Source: CAZBWW01 sp964496005
GTDB taxonomy: Bacteria > Patescibacteriota > WWE3 > UBA101185 > UBA10185
Direction of reading: 5' to 3'
DNA: 13,118 bases
Assembly: GCA_964496005.1 (NCBI GenBank)
Contig: CAZBWW010000026.1
Location: 1-13,118 of the forward strand
Below, in pieces: positions 1 through 7,040 of this stretch. A program made the position numbers and the translations under genes. The stretch's first letter is position 1. Each line of letters begins with the position of its first letter. The notes beneath the pieces are model-generated. The model made no database searches and was not told where the DNA came from. It worked only from the letters and a program-made list of their open reading frames with translations.

Positions 1-3000
1 GGATCGTTTGTGTATGCAAGTATGCTATCCCAGTACAGCGCACTTACATCTTCCGTGCCTACCTCAGTACCATTTGATAAATATATAAAATTTGTAGTAT
101 CGCTATCTGCTTGGAGGTTAATATTTGAACTGTCCATAATCCCGCTGTCAGAGAGTGTCAAGGTAGAACCTAATATCACGCTATTTTCAACATAGATACT
201 GTCACCAACACCTAGTAGATCATGTATATACGCGTCGTCGTTGTCTAAAGTAAAACCTGCGTTTGTAACTGCTTCTGAGGCGCTGCCAACAAACAAATCA
301 TCAAGAATTGCCACATCATCCGCGGCCGCATACAGCGCGTATGTATTCGCACCGGCAATATATACACCGTAATTGGCAGTTGCTCCAGCGTCTAAGTCTT
401 CAATATAAAGTCCGTATTGTGTACCAATAGTTCCACTACCTACAAATTCATCAGCATAAAAATTGTATCCTTCTGTTATTGTGGCGCCTGTATCGGCAAA
501 TAGGTTACCGTAAAATGAATATGCCTGAGAAACAGTACCGCCGTTTCCAAGTAAGGTTACATCTGCAAGTACTGAAATTAAATCATCGATCGTACCGCTA
601 GTTATGTCTGTTCGTGCGCGGGTTCTAAGTGCCTGTTTTAAGCCGGAATCTGCAATGTCGTAGATAGCGTTTACATACTGCACAAAGCCTTCGGTTGCAG
701 TTGTTCCTGTTATAGTGTCTTCCACCAGTAGGGCAGGTATCCAATGGGCTCCGGAGCCAACTGATACTTTGTCTTCCACCAACATTTGGCCGTCGCTATT
801 AACATGAACCAGATCTCCATCTAGTGCATCGTCGCTGCTTATCATAAAGGCATCAGTGCTTAAACCATCGAGACTTATCTCCAATACAGAATCGGGTGTG
901 GTGTCACCAATACCAACACGGTCAGTTAAAATGATCGTATTGTTACTGGCAACCGGAGTAGTAACGTAAAACAGGTTTGTGCCGAGGTTATCCCTAATGG
1001 CAAAGGTATACTCACCTCCAGGCTGAAGAATTAAAGAAGAATCTGTTGCACCTATGTTTCCTAACTGCCAGTATGTACCACCGCCATTAGTGTTGTGCAA
1101 TCTAAATGATGGGTCAGCACTTTCAATATGCAGATTAGACAGTGCGTTGATTGTGCCAATACCTACGCTCGCTCCAGAAAAGTAGAAAGTGTCATTAGTA
1201 TTAAAGCCGAAAGTACCGGCATCGGCATCGGTGGCTTCAAAAAGTAGGGTAGGGTTGGCACTATTATCGTAACCAAAGTAAAAGTTACCGGTAGATTCAT
1301 CAATACCAAACATGGATGCTGCTATAGTAGTGCCACCCACTGCAAAATCGTCCGTGGCATCTGTGGGGTAGATGACATCACTCGCCAGAGTCCACATACT
1401 ACCTGCTCCACCACTAGTAATTGTCGCATCCAGATCATCAAGGACATCCTGTACATTGGCCGAGTTACTGTTGGCAAACTCATCAAACGCTCCAACCAAG
1501 TAAGCTCCAGAATCATTAGCGGCGGTAGTTTCGCCAAGAGAGGTTGTTCCACCAAATATTAGATTTATTGCGGCTGTAAGGTTTAAGTTGTCGCTGGATG
1601 GTATGGTGATTTCCCCACCTGATGTGTTAATTGTCAGATTTCCATTGATATCAACTGCAAATGAAGTATCAGCAGAGCCGTCCGCATAGGATATTCTAAA
1701 TTGTGTAGCAGCAGTTGAAAGAATTTCTAAAGTGGAATCTGGCGAGACATCACCAATACCAACATTAGACCCAAAATATACAAGATCATCAATGAAAGCA
1801 CCATAATCCCAATTAGTTCCCCGTTGATAGATGGCATGCTCGGTACTTGTGGTTTGGCCATCAAGATCGTCTATAAGAAGACCGTAGGTAGTAGACCCGG
1901 CAACCGAAGTAAGGTTGGAAAAGTCTAGAGTGATTCCTGAAAGAGCTGCAGACTGGACGGTTGCTCCACCCCAGTCCATATTTATAATATTGCCGGCTGT
2001 ATTGTTGATGTCAAAGTCCAAAGCGATTTGATCTACATCATCTTGGTCAATAGTTAATGCCACGCCGTCGGCTGTTCCTGTGTCAAATTCGCCTGTTCCG
2101 TAAAAAATTAAGTCATCCGTGCTGAAATCGCCGTAAATCAATGGGGTAGAGGAGCTTGAATTTTCGATATAAAGTTTATTGGAACCCGTTTCGCTAAATC
2201 CGGATTGATACCCCAAAAATACATTACCATCATCACTTGTGGTTAAGCTATTACCGGATTGATACCCAATTACAACATTGTTGTCTAACACTTTTCTCAC
2301 ATCAGGTATCATATANNNNNNNNNNACATTGTTGTCCGACCCGGTAGAAGCAGCTTGTCCTGCATCGACTCCAATAAAAACATTGGCGGTGCCATCGGTA
2401 AGACTATCACCGGCATCTTTTCCAACAAGAACATTGCGTGAGCCGGTAACTAGGCTTGAACCTGCGTTATATCCCAGTCCAACATTGTAATCACCGCTTT
2501 CTACATCATCCAGGGAGTTAGCTCCCGCCGCAAGGTTACCAGTACCCGTTTCAATGCTCAAAAGAGCAAAATATCCGATCGCAGTATTTTCACTAGCATC
2601 CACACCAAAAGAACTGGATGGCCACATGGCATAATTACCAACCGCTACGTTTCCAACCCCAGTTATATTTCTGAGTGCGGAAATACCAACACCTACATTG
2701 TCGTAAGCGTCTGTCGTATCATCCAACGCTTCTGATCCAAGTGCAACATTGTAATTAGAATTCGTGCTGTTCTTCATAGCAGCACCCAGCGCCGTATTAA
2801 ATGAGACTCCTGTACTTTCATAGAGTGCGTAGTTTCCGATGGCTACATTTTGTACCCCTGTAGTTTCGCTGTCTAATGCGTAAGCACCTATTGCTGTATT
2901 AGACGATGCTGTGAGAGCATATCCGGCATTGTAGCCAAAGAGTGTATTAAAGCTTTGTGTTGTTAGAGCATATCCGGCGTTATTACCGACAACGGTATTG

Positions 3001-4640
3001 TTTTGCCCAACAGTCAGAGAAGATCCAGCTCCATGTCCAACGAGTAGCGAATTAGTATTTAATACATCAAGAACCTTTAGGTTGTCCAGTTTATAATAAG
3101 TTGAGGTGTCAATCTCCCCAGCCACGTCAAGCTCATCATCAGGTGTTGTAGTGCTTATACCGACAGTTCCTGCGACATATAAATCCGCAGAACCCGCATC
3201 AGTAGCCCCAATTGCGACATTATATGAAATTAAATCCGGATATAGGTTAGAACCGCTTAAAGTCCACGGACCGCCGGTTGCTGCTATATCACTCCAAGTC
3301 GCATTCCCGACAGCATCGGATGTCATAACATAATTATTTACAGCACCATTTGTCATAGTAAAAGTAGTAGTTGAAATACCGCCTATAACTTGTAAAGTGG
3401 TGGTGGGTGCATCAGTACCTATACCTAGCCGGTCAGTTGCGTCATCCCAATAGAAATTTACCGCATCTTGAGTAAATGCGGAACCGTCTCCAAATACTAC
3501 ACCTCCGGATTCTGCCGTGGATCCGCTAAGTAAGTTTAGTTCTTCCGCGGTTACGCCTAAGCCTGATAAAATATTTATCTCGTCACCGGTTGCAGTTACT
3601 TCAGTACCACCAATGTACCAAGTGTTATTTATTTCTAATGTACCGCCAAGCACAAAATCTCCATCATACTCAACTACGTCAGCAAGATTAGTACCGTCAA
3701 TTACACCTTCGGCAATAACTACATTTGTTAAACCCGTTTCGTCGCTTGAAACCACCTCGCCGGCAATTTCCAGTGTGTTTTCAAGTGTAAGTTCTGTTAC
3801 GGTATCAACAGCATCTAACTCATTTATAGTGCCTGTCCCGGAAAAGGTAAGTGTAGGAGTTGTCAGAATTCCTCCTACAGTTGCGTTTGTGACGAAATTT
3901 GCGTCCTGAAGAAATTGGGAAGGTACTTGTATATTAAGCGCGTATTCTCGATTTTTATTTATTTGACCTAACACAGCACCGCGCATTTCCAGCGTTTTTT
4001 GTCTTACTTTTTCTGCTTCTCGGCTTGATGTAATTAAACTCAGAATTCCTGCGTTTCGGTAATTGGCCGCCGGTGTGACTACATAAATTGCAAGTAGAAT
4101 TAGCATTGCTAATGCAAGTCCGGAAGTAGTAACAGCTAGTGCCTTAAATTTTTTGAGTTTTTTTGTGTCGTTAGCTGTTTGTTTTTTTTCGTGAAGTGTC
4201 TTTTGTACTGCATTTTTTACTGAGGTATTTTGTTTTTTCTCTGCCTCTTTAGCTAATTGTTTTTTCAGATCCAGAAGTGCTTTTTGATCAAAAAATCTAA
4301 AACCTTTGTCAGACCTTGTTGATGTTATTCTTCCTAATTTCTCATAGTTAAAAAGTGTCGTAATAGAAACGCCAAGCAAACCAGCTGATTCGGTGGAACT
4401 GAGTAAGTTCTTAGTTTCTTTACCCGTTCGGATACGTTGTTTTTTTATATAATCTCTCAACCTAAGAACCTCAGTAATATCAAAAAATCTATACCCATTA
4501 GCATCACGAAACGCAGATATTAGTCCTTCTTTTTCATACTTTAATAAAGTAGTTTTTGAAATACTTAATAGGTTAGCTGCCTCAATAGTTAATAGTTTGT
4601 CAGACTTATAGTTTTTTCTATGATCTTCCAGGGCAGGCAT
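1..4640 (-). CDS. Giant membrane-anchored surface protein: two MerR-like HTH domains + TM helix + YadA/tail-fibre-like repeats (C-terminus off window)
   Basis: From the ATG at 4640-4638 the minus strand stays open to the window edge, at least 1545 codons, in the same frame on both sides of the N gap. Residues 16-66 and 78-128 are two MerR/excisionase-like winged HTH domains (SISKTTLLKYEKEGLI and GVSITTLFNYEKLGRI, each followed by a GYRFFD or GFRFFD wing). Residues 129-166 are Lys-rich, and 167-188 form one hydrophobic helix. Positive charge on the N-side predicts HTH inside and the rest outside. The exterior part has a phage tail-fibre-like TAEELNLL motif near 365, YadA-head-like repeats at about 548-826 (units such as NTAIGAYAL, NVAIGNYAL), and five VGIG-type strand motifs (near 403, 492, 957, 1156, 1240) of the kind seen ahead of endosialidase-type chaperone domains. 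No stop was seen, and the C-terminus is unknown. Architecture is clear; an adhesive or surface-fibre role is inferred, and DNA binding is inferred from the fold only. Confidence 0.88.
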   Translation of the reverse strand, partial: MPALEDHRKNYKSDKLLTIEAANLLSISKTTLLKYEKEGLISAFRDANGYRFFDITEVLRLRDYIKKQRIRTGKETKNLLSSTESAGLLGVSITTLFNYEKLGRITSTRSDKGFRFFDQKALLDLKKQLAKEAEKKQNTSVKNAVQKTLHEKKQTANDTKKLKKFKALAVTTSGLALAMLILLAIYVVTPAANYRNAGILSLITSSREAEKVRQKTLEMRGAVLGQINKNREYALNIQVPSQFLQDANFVTNATVGGILTTPTLTFSGTGTINELDAVDTVTELTLENTLEIAGEVVSSDETGLTNVVIAEGVIDGTNLADVVEYDGDFVLGGTLEINNTWYIGGTEVTATGDEINILSGLGVTAEELNLLSGSTAESGGVVFGDGSAFTQDAVNFYWDDATDRLGIGTDAPTTTLQVIGGISTTTFTMTNGAVNNYVMTSDAVGNATWSDIAATGGPWTLSGSNLYPDLISYNVAIGATDAGSADLYVAGTVGISTTTPDDELDVAGEIDTSTYYKLDNLKVLDVLNTNSLLVGHGAGSSLTVGQNNTVVGNNAGYALTTQSFNTLFGYNAGYALTASSNTAIGAYALDSETTGVQNVAIGNYALYESTGVSFNTALGAAMKNSTNSNYNVALGSEALDDTTDAYDNVGVGISALRNITGVGNVAVGNYAMWPSSSFGVDASENTAIGYFALLSIETGTGNLAAGANSLDDVESGDYNVGLGYNAGSSLVTGSRNVLVGKDAGDSLTDGTANVFIGVDAGQAASTGSDNNXXXXYMIPDVRKVLDNNVVIGYQSGNSLTTSDDGNVFLGYQSGFSETGSNKLYIENSSSSTPLIYGDFSTDDLIFYGTGEFDTGTADGVALTIDQDDVDQIALDFDINNTAGNIINMDWGGATVQSAALSGITLDFSNLTSVAGSTTYGLLIDDLDGQTTSTEHAIYQRGTNWDYGAFIDDLVYFGSNVGIGDVSPDSTLEILSTAATQFRISYADGSADTSFAVDINGNLTINTSGGEITIPSSDNLNLTAAINLIFGGTTSLGETTAANDSGAYLVGAFDEFANSNSANVQDVLDDLDATITSGGAGSMWTLASDVIYPTDATDDFAVGGTTIAASMFGIDESTGNFYFGYDNSANPTLLFEATDADAGTFGFNTNDTFYFSGASVGIGTINALSNLHIESADPSFRLHNTNGGGTYWQLGNIGATDSSLILQPGGEYTFAIRDNLGTNLFYVTTPVASNNTIILTDRVGIGDTTPDSVLEISLDGLSTDAFMISSDDALDGDLVHVNSDGQMLVEDKVSVGSGAHWIPALLVEDTITGTTATEGFVQYVNAIYDIADSGLKQALRTRARTDITSGTIDDLISVLADVTLLGNGGTVSQAYSFYGNLFADTGATITEGYNFYADEFVGSGTIGTQYGLYIEDLDAGATANYGVYIAGANTYALYAAADDVAILDDLFVGSASEAVTNAGFTLDNDDAYIHDLLGVGDSIYVENSVILGSTLTLSDSGIMDSSNINLQADSDTTNFIYLSNGTEVGTEDVSALYWDSILAYTND
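2316..2325. other. Assembly gap (10 N) inside the giant surface-protein gene
   Basis: Ten undetermined bases fall inside the YadA-like repeat region, at about residues 772-775 of the giant protein. The frame is the same on both sides if the gap is really 10 bases, but a run of exactly 10 N is usually a placeholder. The 11-mer GACAACAATGT (minus strand) occurs just before the gap and again about 24 bases after it, so a repeat probably broke the assembly. The residues right after the gap (YMIPDVRKVL) do not fit the repeat pattern. Confidence 0.95.
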
Positions 4641-4696
4641 TTTTATTGTTGACCTTCATCCCTAAAATTGATTGTTGTTTAAACAAGAATTAGGGT

Positions 4697-4732
4697 TAAC
4701 TATATGATAGTTTTTGTGTACAAACTTGTCAA
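4697..4732 (-). promoter_or_regulatory. Sigma70-type promoter of the giant surface-protein gene, with two palindromes
   Basis: On the minus strand a consensus -35 TTGACA (4732-4727) is followed by a 17-base spacer and a -10 TATCAT (4709-4704), giving a predicted start near 4697 and a leader of about 57 bases. The inverted repeat TTTGT-GT-ACAAA (4713-4724) lies in the spacer. A second one, AACTAT-ATG-ATAGTT (4698-4712), covers the -10 box and the start site. They are placed where a repressor or a MerR-type regulator would bind; autoregulation by the encoded HTH domains is a guess. A GAAGGT stretch upstream of the ATG is a poorly spaced ribosome-binding candidate. Confidence 0.6.
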
Positions 4733-4755
4733 TATTGGATGCTAATTTGTATTAT
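4726..4755 (+). promoter_or_regulatory. Possible divergent upstream promoter toward obg
   Basis: TTGTCA (4726-4731), an 18-base spacer and TATTAT (4750-4755) form a plausible plus-strand promoter. Its -35 box occupies the same bases as the minus-strand TTGACA, because TTGTCAA reads TTGACAA on the other strand. If both are real, polymerase can bind only one at a time, which would couple expression of obg and the giant protein. Confidence 0.35.
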
Positions 4756-4799
4756 TTGTGAATTACGAAATTGCTATGCTTAGAACGAACGAAGTGATA

Positions 4800-4811
4800 T
4801 ATAATATGCAT
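4800..4811 (+). promoter_or_regulatory. Consensus -10 box placed for leaderless obg mRNA
   Basis: A perfect TATAAT (4800-4805) ends 6 bases before the ATG at 4812, so transcription starting at the usual distance would begin on or next to the start codon. There is no Shine-Dalgarno sequence. The -35 at 17-base spacing (TGCTTA, 4777-4782) is poor. Confidence 0.45.
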
Positions 4812-5930
4812 ATGATCGACAAAGTAAAAATACATGTGAAAGCGGGTGATGGGGGAGACGGTAGAGTATCATTTCGCAGAGAAAAATATATTCCCAAAGG
4901 TGGTCCCGACGGTGGCGATGGCGGAGATGGCGGAGATGTATTTTTTGTAGTGAATTCGAACCTAACAACTTTATTGGATTTTCATACTAAACGAAAATAT
5001 ATAGGGGAGAGTGGTGCTATGGGCGGTAAGAAAAAGATGACAGGTGTTAGTGGAAAAGACTTACATATTAGCGTACCAGCAGGCACTTTAATTTATGAGA
5101 TTACAGGAAGCAACGAAGTATTAATAGGTGATATGGCTGACCAAAACAGTAAGTTGTTGATAGCTAAAGGCGGTCGTGGCGGAAAGGGTAATACCCGGTA
5201 TAAAAGCTCTGTAAATAGGACTCCTATGCAATTTACGCCAGGAACAGCCGGTGAAGCAAAGGAACTTGTTCTAGAAATAAAAATGATCGCGGACGTAGGT
5301 TTAATTGGCATGCCAAACGTAGGCAAAAGTACGCTTATTAATTACCTTACAAATGCAAGAGCAAAAATAGGCAACTATCCATTTACAACATTAGAACCGA
5401 ATTTAGGTGTGATGAAGCTCAAGAATGGGTATGAGGTTGTGTTTGCAGATATACCCGGGTTAATTGAAGGTGCTGCCCATGGAAAGGGTTTGGGTGATGA
5501 TTTTTTAAGACATGTTGAACGAACGAGGGTGCTGGTCCATTTGGTAGATCCCACTGTTAATTTGCTCTCGGAAAATTCTGATCGCAAAAAGACAGTAGCT
5601 GACGTGCTTAGTTCATATAAAGTTATTCGGAATGAATTAAACAATTACGGTGCGGGACTAGCCGAAAAGCAAGAAATTGTGGTTATAAATAAAGTTGATA
5701 TTACCGAAGTTAAAGCACTTCTTCCTGAAATTATTAGCGAGTTTGAAAGTATGCACATTACTGCATTTGGGATTTCGGCTGCTACAGGTGAGGGGATTGA
5801 CTTACTGGAAAACACTTTACTCGAAGCCCTTGAGACTGCACCGGCGCGTACTGTATTTGTGAGCGATGAAAAACCGGTGAAACAATATACCGTAGACACT
5901 TTACCCAACAGAAGAATTGTGAGATCTTAA
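4812..5930 (+). CDS. obg: Obg/CgtA-family GTPase
   Basis: Obg is a conserved GTPase that binds the large ribosomal subunit and acts in 50S assembly and stress control. The product is 372 aa. Residues 1-157 form the glycine-rich Obg fold (IHVKAGDGGDG, then GGPDGGDGGDGGD). The G domain follows: P-loop GMPNVGKST at 166-174, DIPG at 213-216, NKVD at 293-296, SAA at 322-324. After the G domain only about 25 residues remain, so the variable C-terminal OCT domain is absent. I chose the ATG at 4812 because MIDKVKIHVKAGDGG matches the family N-terminus. A GTG at 4758 would add 18 residues not typical of Obg. It is divergent from the giant surface gene and followed by tRNA-Ala. Confidence 0.97.
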   Translation: MIDKVKIHVKAGDGGDGRVSFRREKYIPKGGPDGGDGGDGGDVFFVVNSNLTTLLDFHTKRKYIGESGAMGGKKKMTGVSGKDLHISVPAGTLIYEITGSNEVLIGDMADQNSKLLIAKGGRGGKGNTRYKSSVNRTPMQFTPGTAGEAKELVLEIKMIADVGLIGMPNVGKSTLINYLTNARAKIGNYPFTTLEPNLGVMKLKNGYEVVFADIPGLIEGAAHGKGLGDDFLRHVERTRVLVHLVDPTVNLLSENSDRKKTVADVLSSYKVIRNELNNYGAGLAEKQEIVVINKVDITEVKALLPEIISEFESMHITAFGISAATGEGIDLLENTLLEALETAPARTVFVSDEKPVKQYTVDTLPNRRIVRS

Positions 5931-5946
5931 TAGCTGATTATTTATA

Positions 5947-5976
5947 GCGATTATTTTTATTCGCAGTTTTAGTTTT
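5947..5976 (+). terminator. Weak possible terminator after obg
   Basis: GCGA and TCGC arms (5947-5950 and 5961-5964), partly extended by A-T pairs around a T-rich loop, precede a T-rich tract. The stem is short and has a mismatch, so read-through into the tRNA gene 38 bases on is equally possible. Confidence 0.25.
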
Positions 5977-6013
5977 TAGGGTTTTGCTGTTTGTTTGACG
6001 TTTATTTGATTTT

Positions 6014-6089
6014 GGGCCGTTAGCTCACTTGGTAGAGCGCTGCTATGGCATAGCAGAGGTAGGGGGTTCGATCCCCCCACGGTCCACCA
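6014..6089 (+). tRNA. tRNA-Ala(GGC)
   Basis: A full 76-nt cloverleaf. Acceptor arms GGGCCGT and ACGGTCC pair with the G3-U70 wobble that is the alanine identity element. D stem GCTC/GAGC, anticodon stem CTGCT/AGCAG around loop ATGGCAT (anticodon GGC, reads GCC), T stem GGGGG/CCCCC around TTCGATC. Discriminator A and CCA are encoded (6086-6089). No intron. It follows obg on the same strand. Confidence 0.97.
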
Positions 6090-6194
6090 AGAATTAGAGG
6101 TACTTCGTGGTGCTAACTTGTGATGACTTTTGATCAAGCTACGTTAGGCTATCTAATCCAGCCAGAAATTAAAATTATATGGTGCCGGTGATTC
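6090..6194. other. Convergent intergenic spacer
   Basis: This gap lies between the plus-strand tRNA-Ala and the minus-strand small MerR-like gene. It holds several partial inverted repeats (for example CTAAC near 6111 and GTTAG near 6143), but none makes a convincing stem with a T tract. I see no gene in it. Confidence 0.5.
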
Positions 6195-6869
6195 TTACTC
6201 TGTTACCCACCAATCGAATTCAGCATTGTTTGCAGTTGGAGCATCTAACTCGACAGTAAAGCTTTCGCCCGGAATTTGTTCTGAAACCCAAAACCTTGTT
6301 GCTGGGGCATAATCGTCTTTAAAAGAAACATAGACCTTTGCTGTTTCCGTAACATTAGGACTTTGTACCACAACTGTTTGACTGTTCTGCGGGACAAACG
6401 CCGTGCCTGCACCGCCGATTTGAACTTGTGATTCCGGATTTGTTTGTGTACCTTGAATAATGAGTTGAGTAGTTTTAGGTTTTCCTATTTGGATAATTCC
6501 AAGCTCTGCAATTAGAATGATAATCACCATAATAAAAATACCGTATAGTACCATTTTTTTCCGTACCTCTTCAGAAGCTAATGCTGAATAAAAACTTTTT
6601 GTTTTGTCCTGCATGGCTAACCGGCGTTCGATCTCTTCATTAGAGATTCCTTCTTCCTTGTATTTTTGGATTAATACTAGTCTATCAATAGTAGATTCAG
6701 GGTAGTGACCTTTTGTTTTCCCATCGTCTTCTTTCATTCTGGTCATATGTGAGATCCAGCCCATTTTTGTGTAGTAGCGGAGTCGGTTATATGGGTCTCC
6801 CTTACCAAAATCTACACCTCTGTTTGCTGCTTCCGCTAATAATTCTTCGACTGAAAGATATTTTTCCAT
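6195..6869 (-). CDS. Small membrane-anchored MerR-like HTH protein with extracytoplasmic C-terminal domain
   Basis: The product is 224 aa. Residues 1-85 resemble a MerR HTH: LSVEELLAEA, then NRLRYYTKMGWISH (the MerR 'RYY...G' signature), a charged wing containing a KTKGHYP stretch, and a dimerisation-like helix with GISNEEIERRLA. Residues about 107-128 are one strongly hydrophobic helix after a basic RKK, so the HTH is predicted inside. The exterior part (129-224) has a Gln/Thr/Val-rich linker and a compact domain ending FDWWVTE. There is no recognisable effector-binding domain and no cysteine. The plan HTH-linker-TM-exterior repeats that of the giant protein on the same strand 1.5 kb away, without the fibre repeats. 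A membrane-bound one-component regulator is the likeliest role. It is divergent from dprA. Function is inferred, since I recognise no named family for the exterior domain. Confidence 0.85.
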   Translation of the reverse strand: MEKYLSVEELLAEAANRGVDFGKGDPYNRLRYYTKMGWISHMTRMKEDDGKTKGHYPESTIDRLVLIQKYKEEGISNEEIERRLAMQDKTKSFYSALASEEVRKKMVLYGIFIMVIIILIAELGIIQIGKPKTTQLIIQGTQTNPESQVQIGGAGTAFVPQNSQTVVVQSPNVTETAKVYVSFKDDYAPATRFWVSEQIPGESFTVELDAPTANNAEFDWWVTE

Positions 6870-6875
6870 GCCGCC

Positions 6876-6904
6876 ATTATATTTGGTTATTCATGAATTG
6901 GCAA
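6876..6904 (-). promoter_or_regulatory. Strong promoter for the small MerR-like gene, leaderless geometry, palindrome in spacer
   Basis: On the minus strand: TTGCCA (6904-6899), exactly 17 bases, then a perfect TATAAT (6881-6876), then 6 bases to the ATG at 6869. The transcript should start on or next to the ATG. The perfect 10-bp palindrome ATTCATGAAT (6889-6898) lies in the spacer directly next to the -35 box and could be an operator. Confidence 0.65.
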
Positions 6905-6968
6905 GATAAAAGTTTGTACTCACTGTATATTTTTCATACATTTAACTAAGAAAGTAGGAAAATATATA

Positions 6969-6997
6969 CTGACATTTTAGTCTAGTATGGATAGATT
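6969..6997 (+). promoter_or_regulatory. Candidate dprA-comM promoter
   Basis: CTGACA (6969-6974), 17 bases, TAGATT (6992-6997). The -10 match is only 4 of 6. It would leave a leader of roughly 40 bases before dprA, which unlike several neighbours does have a ribosome-binding candidate. Confidence 0.25.
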
Positions 6998-7040
6998 AGT
7001 GGGGGTTGTGAAGTTACCGGGGAGTTGGTAAGGTATTTTT

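Noticed and set aside
2100..3050. CRISPR-like or tandem DNA repeat array
   Set aside because: The periodicity is at protein level (YadA-like units) with diverged DNA, irregular spacing and no constant repeat.
10..3909. Several plus-strand open frames of 61-130 codons (for example at 3106-3333 and 3517-3909)
   Set aside because: They lie opposite the continuous giant minus-strand gene, are rich in Ser/Thr/Pro/Val as expected from antisense reading of its repeats, and have no start signals or recognisable domains.
4758..4811. GTG start for obg at 4758, 18 codons upstream
   Set aside because: The added residues do not resemble the Obg N-terminus, and the stretch contains the perfect TATAAT; the ATG at 4812 fits the family start.
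6090..6194. A second RNA gene or attachment site after tRNA-Ala
   Set aside because: No cloverleaf, no repeat of the tRNA 3' end and no integrase nearby were seen.
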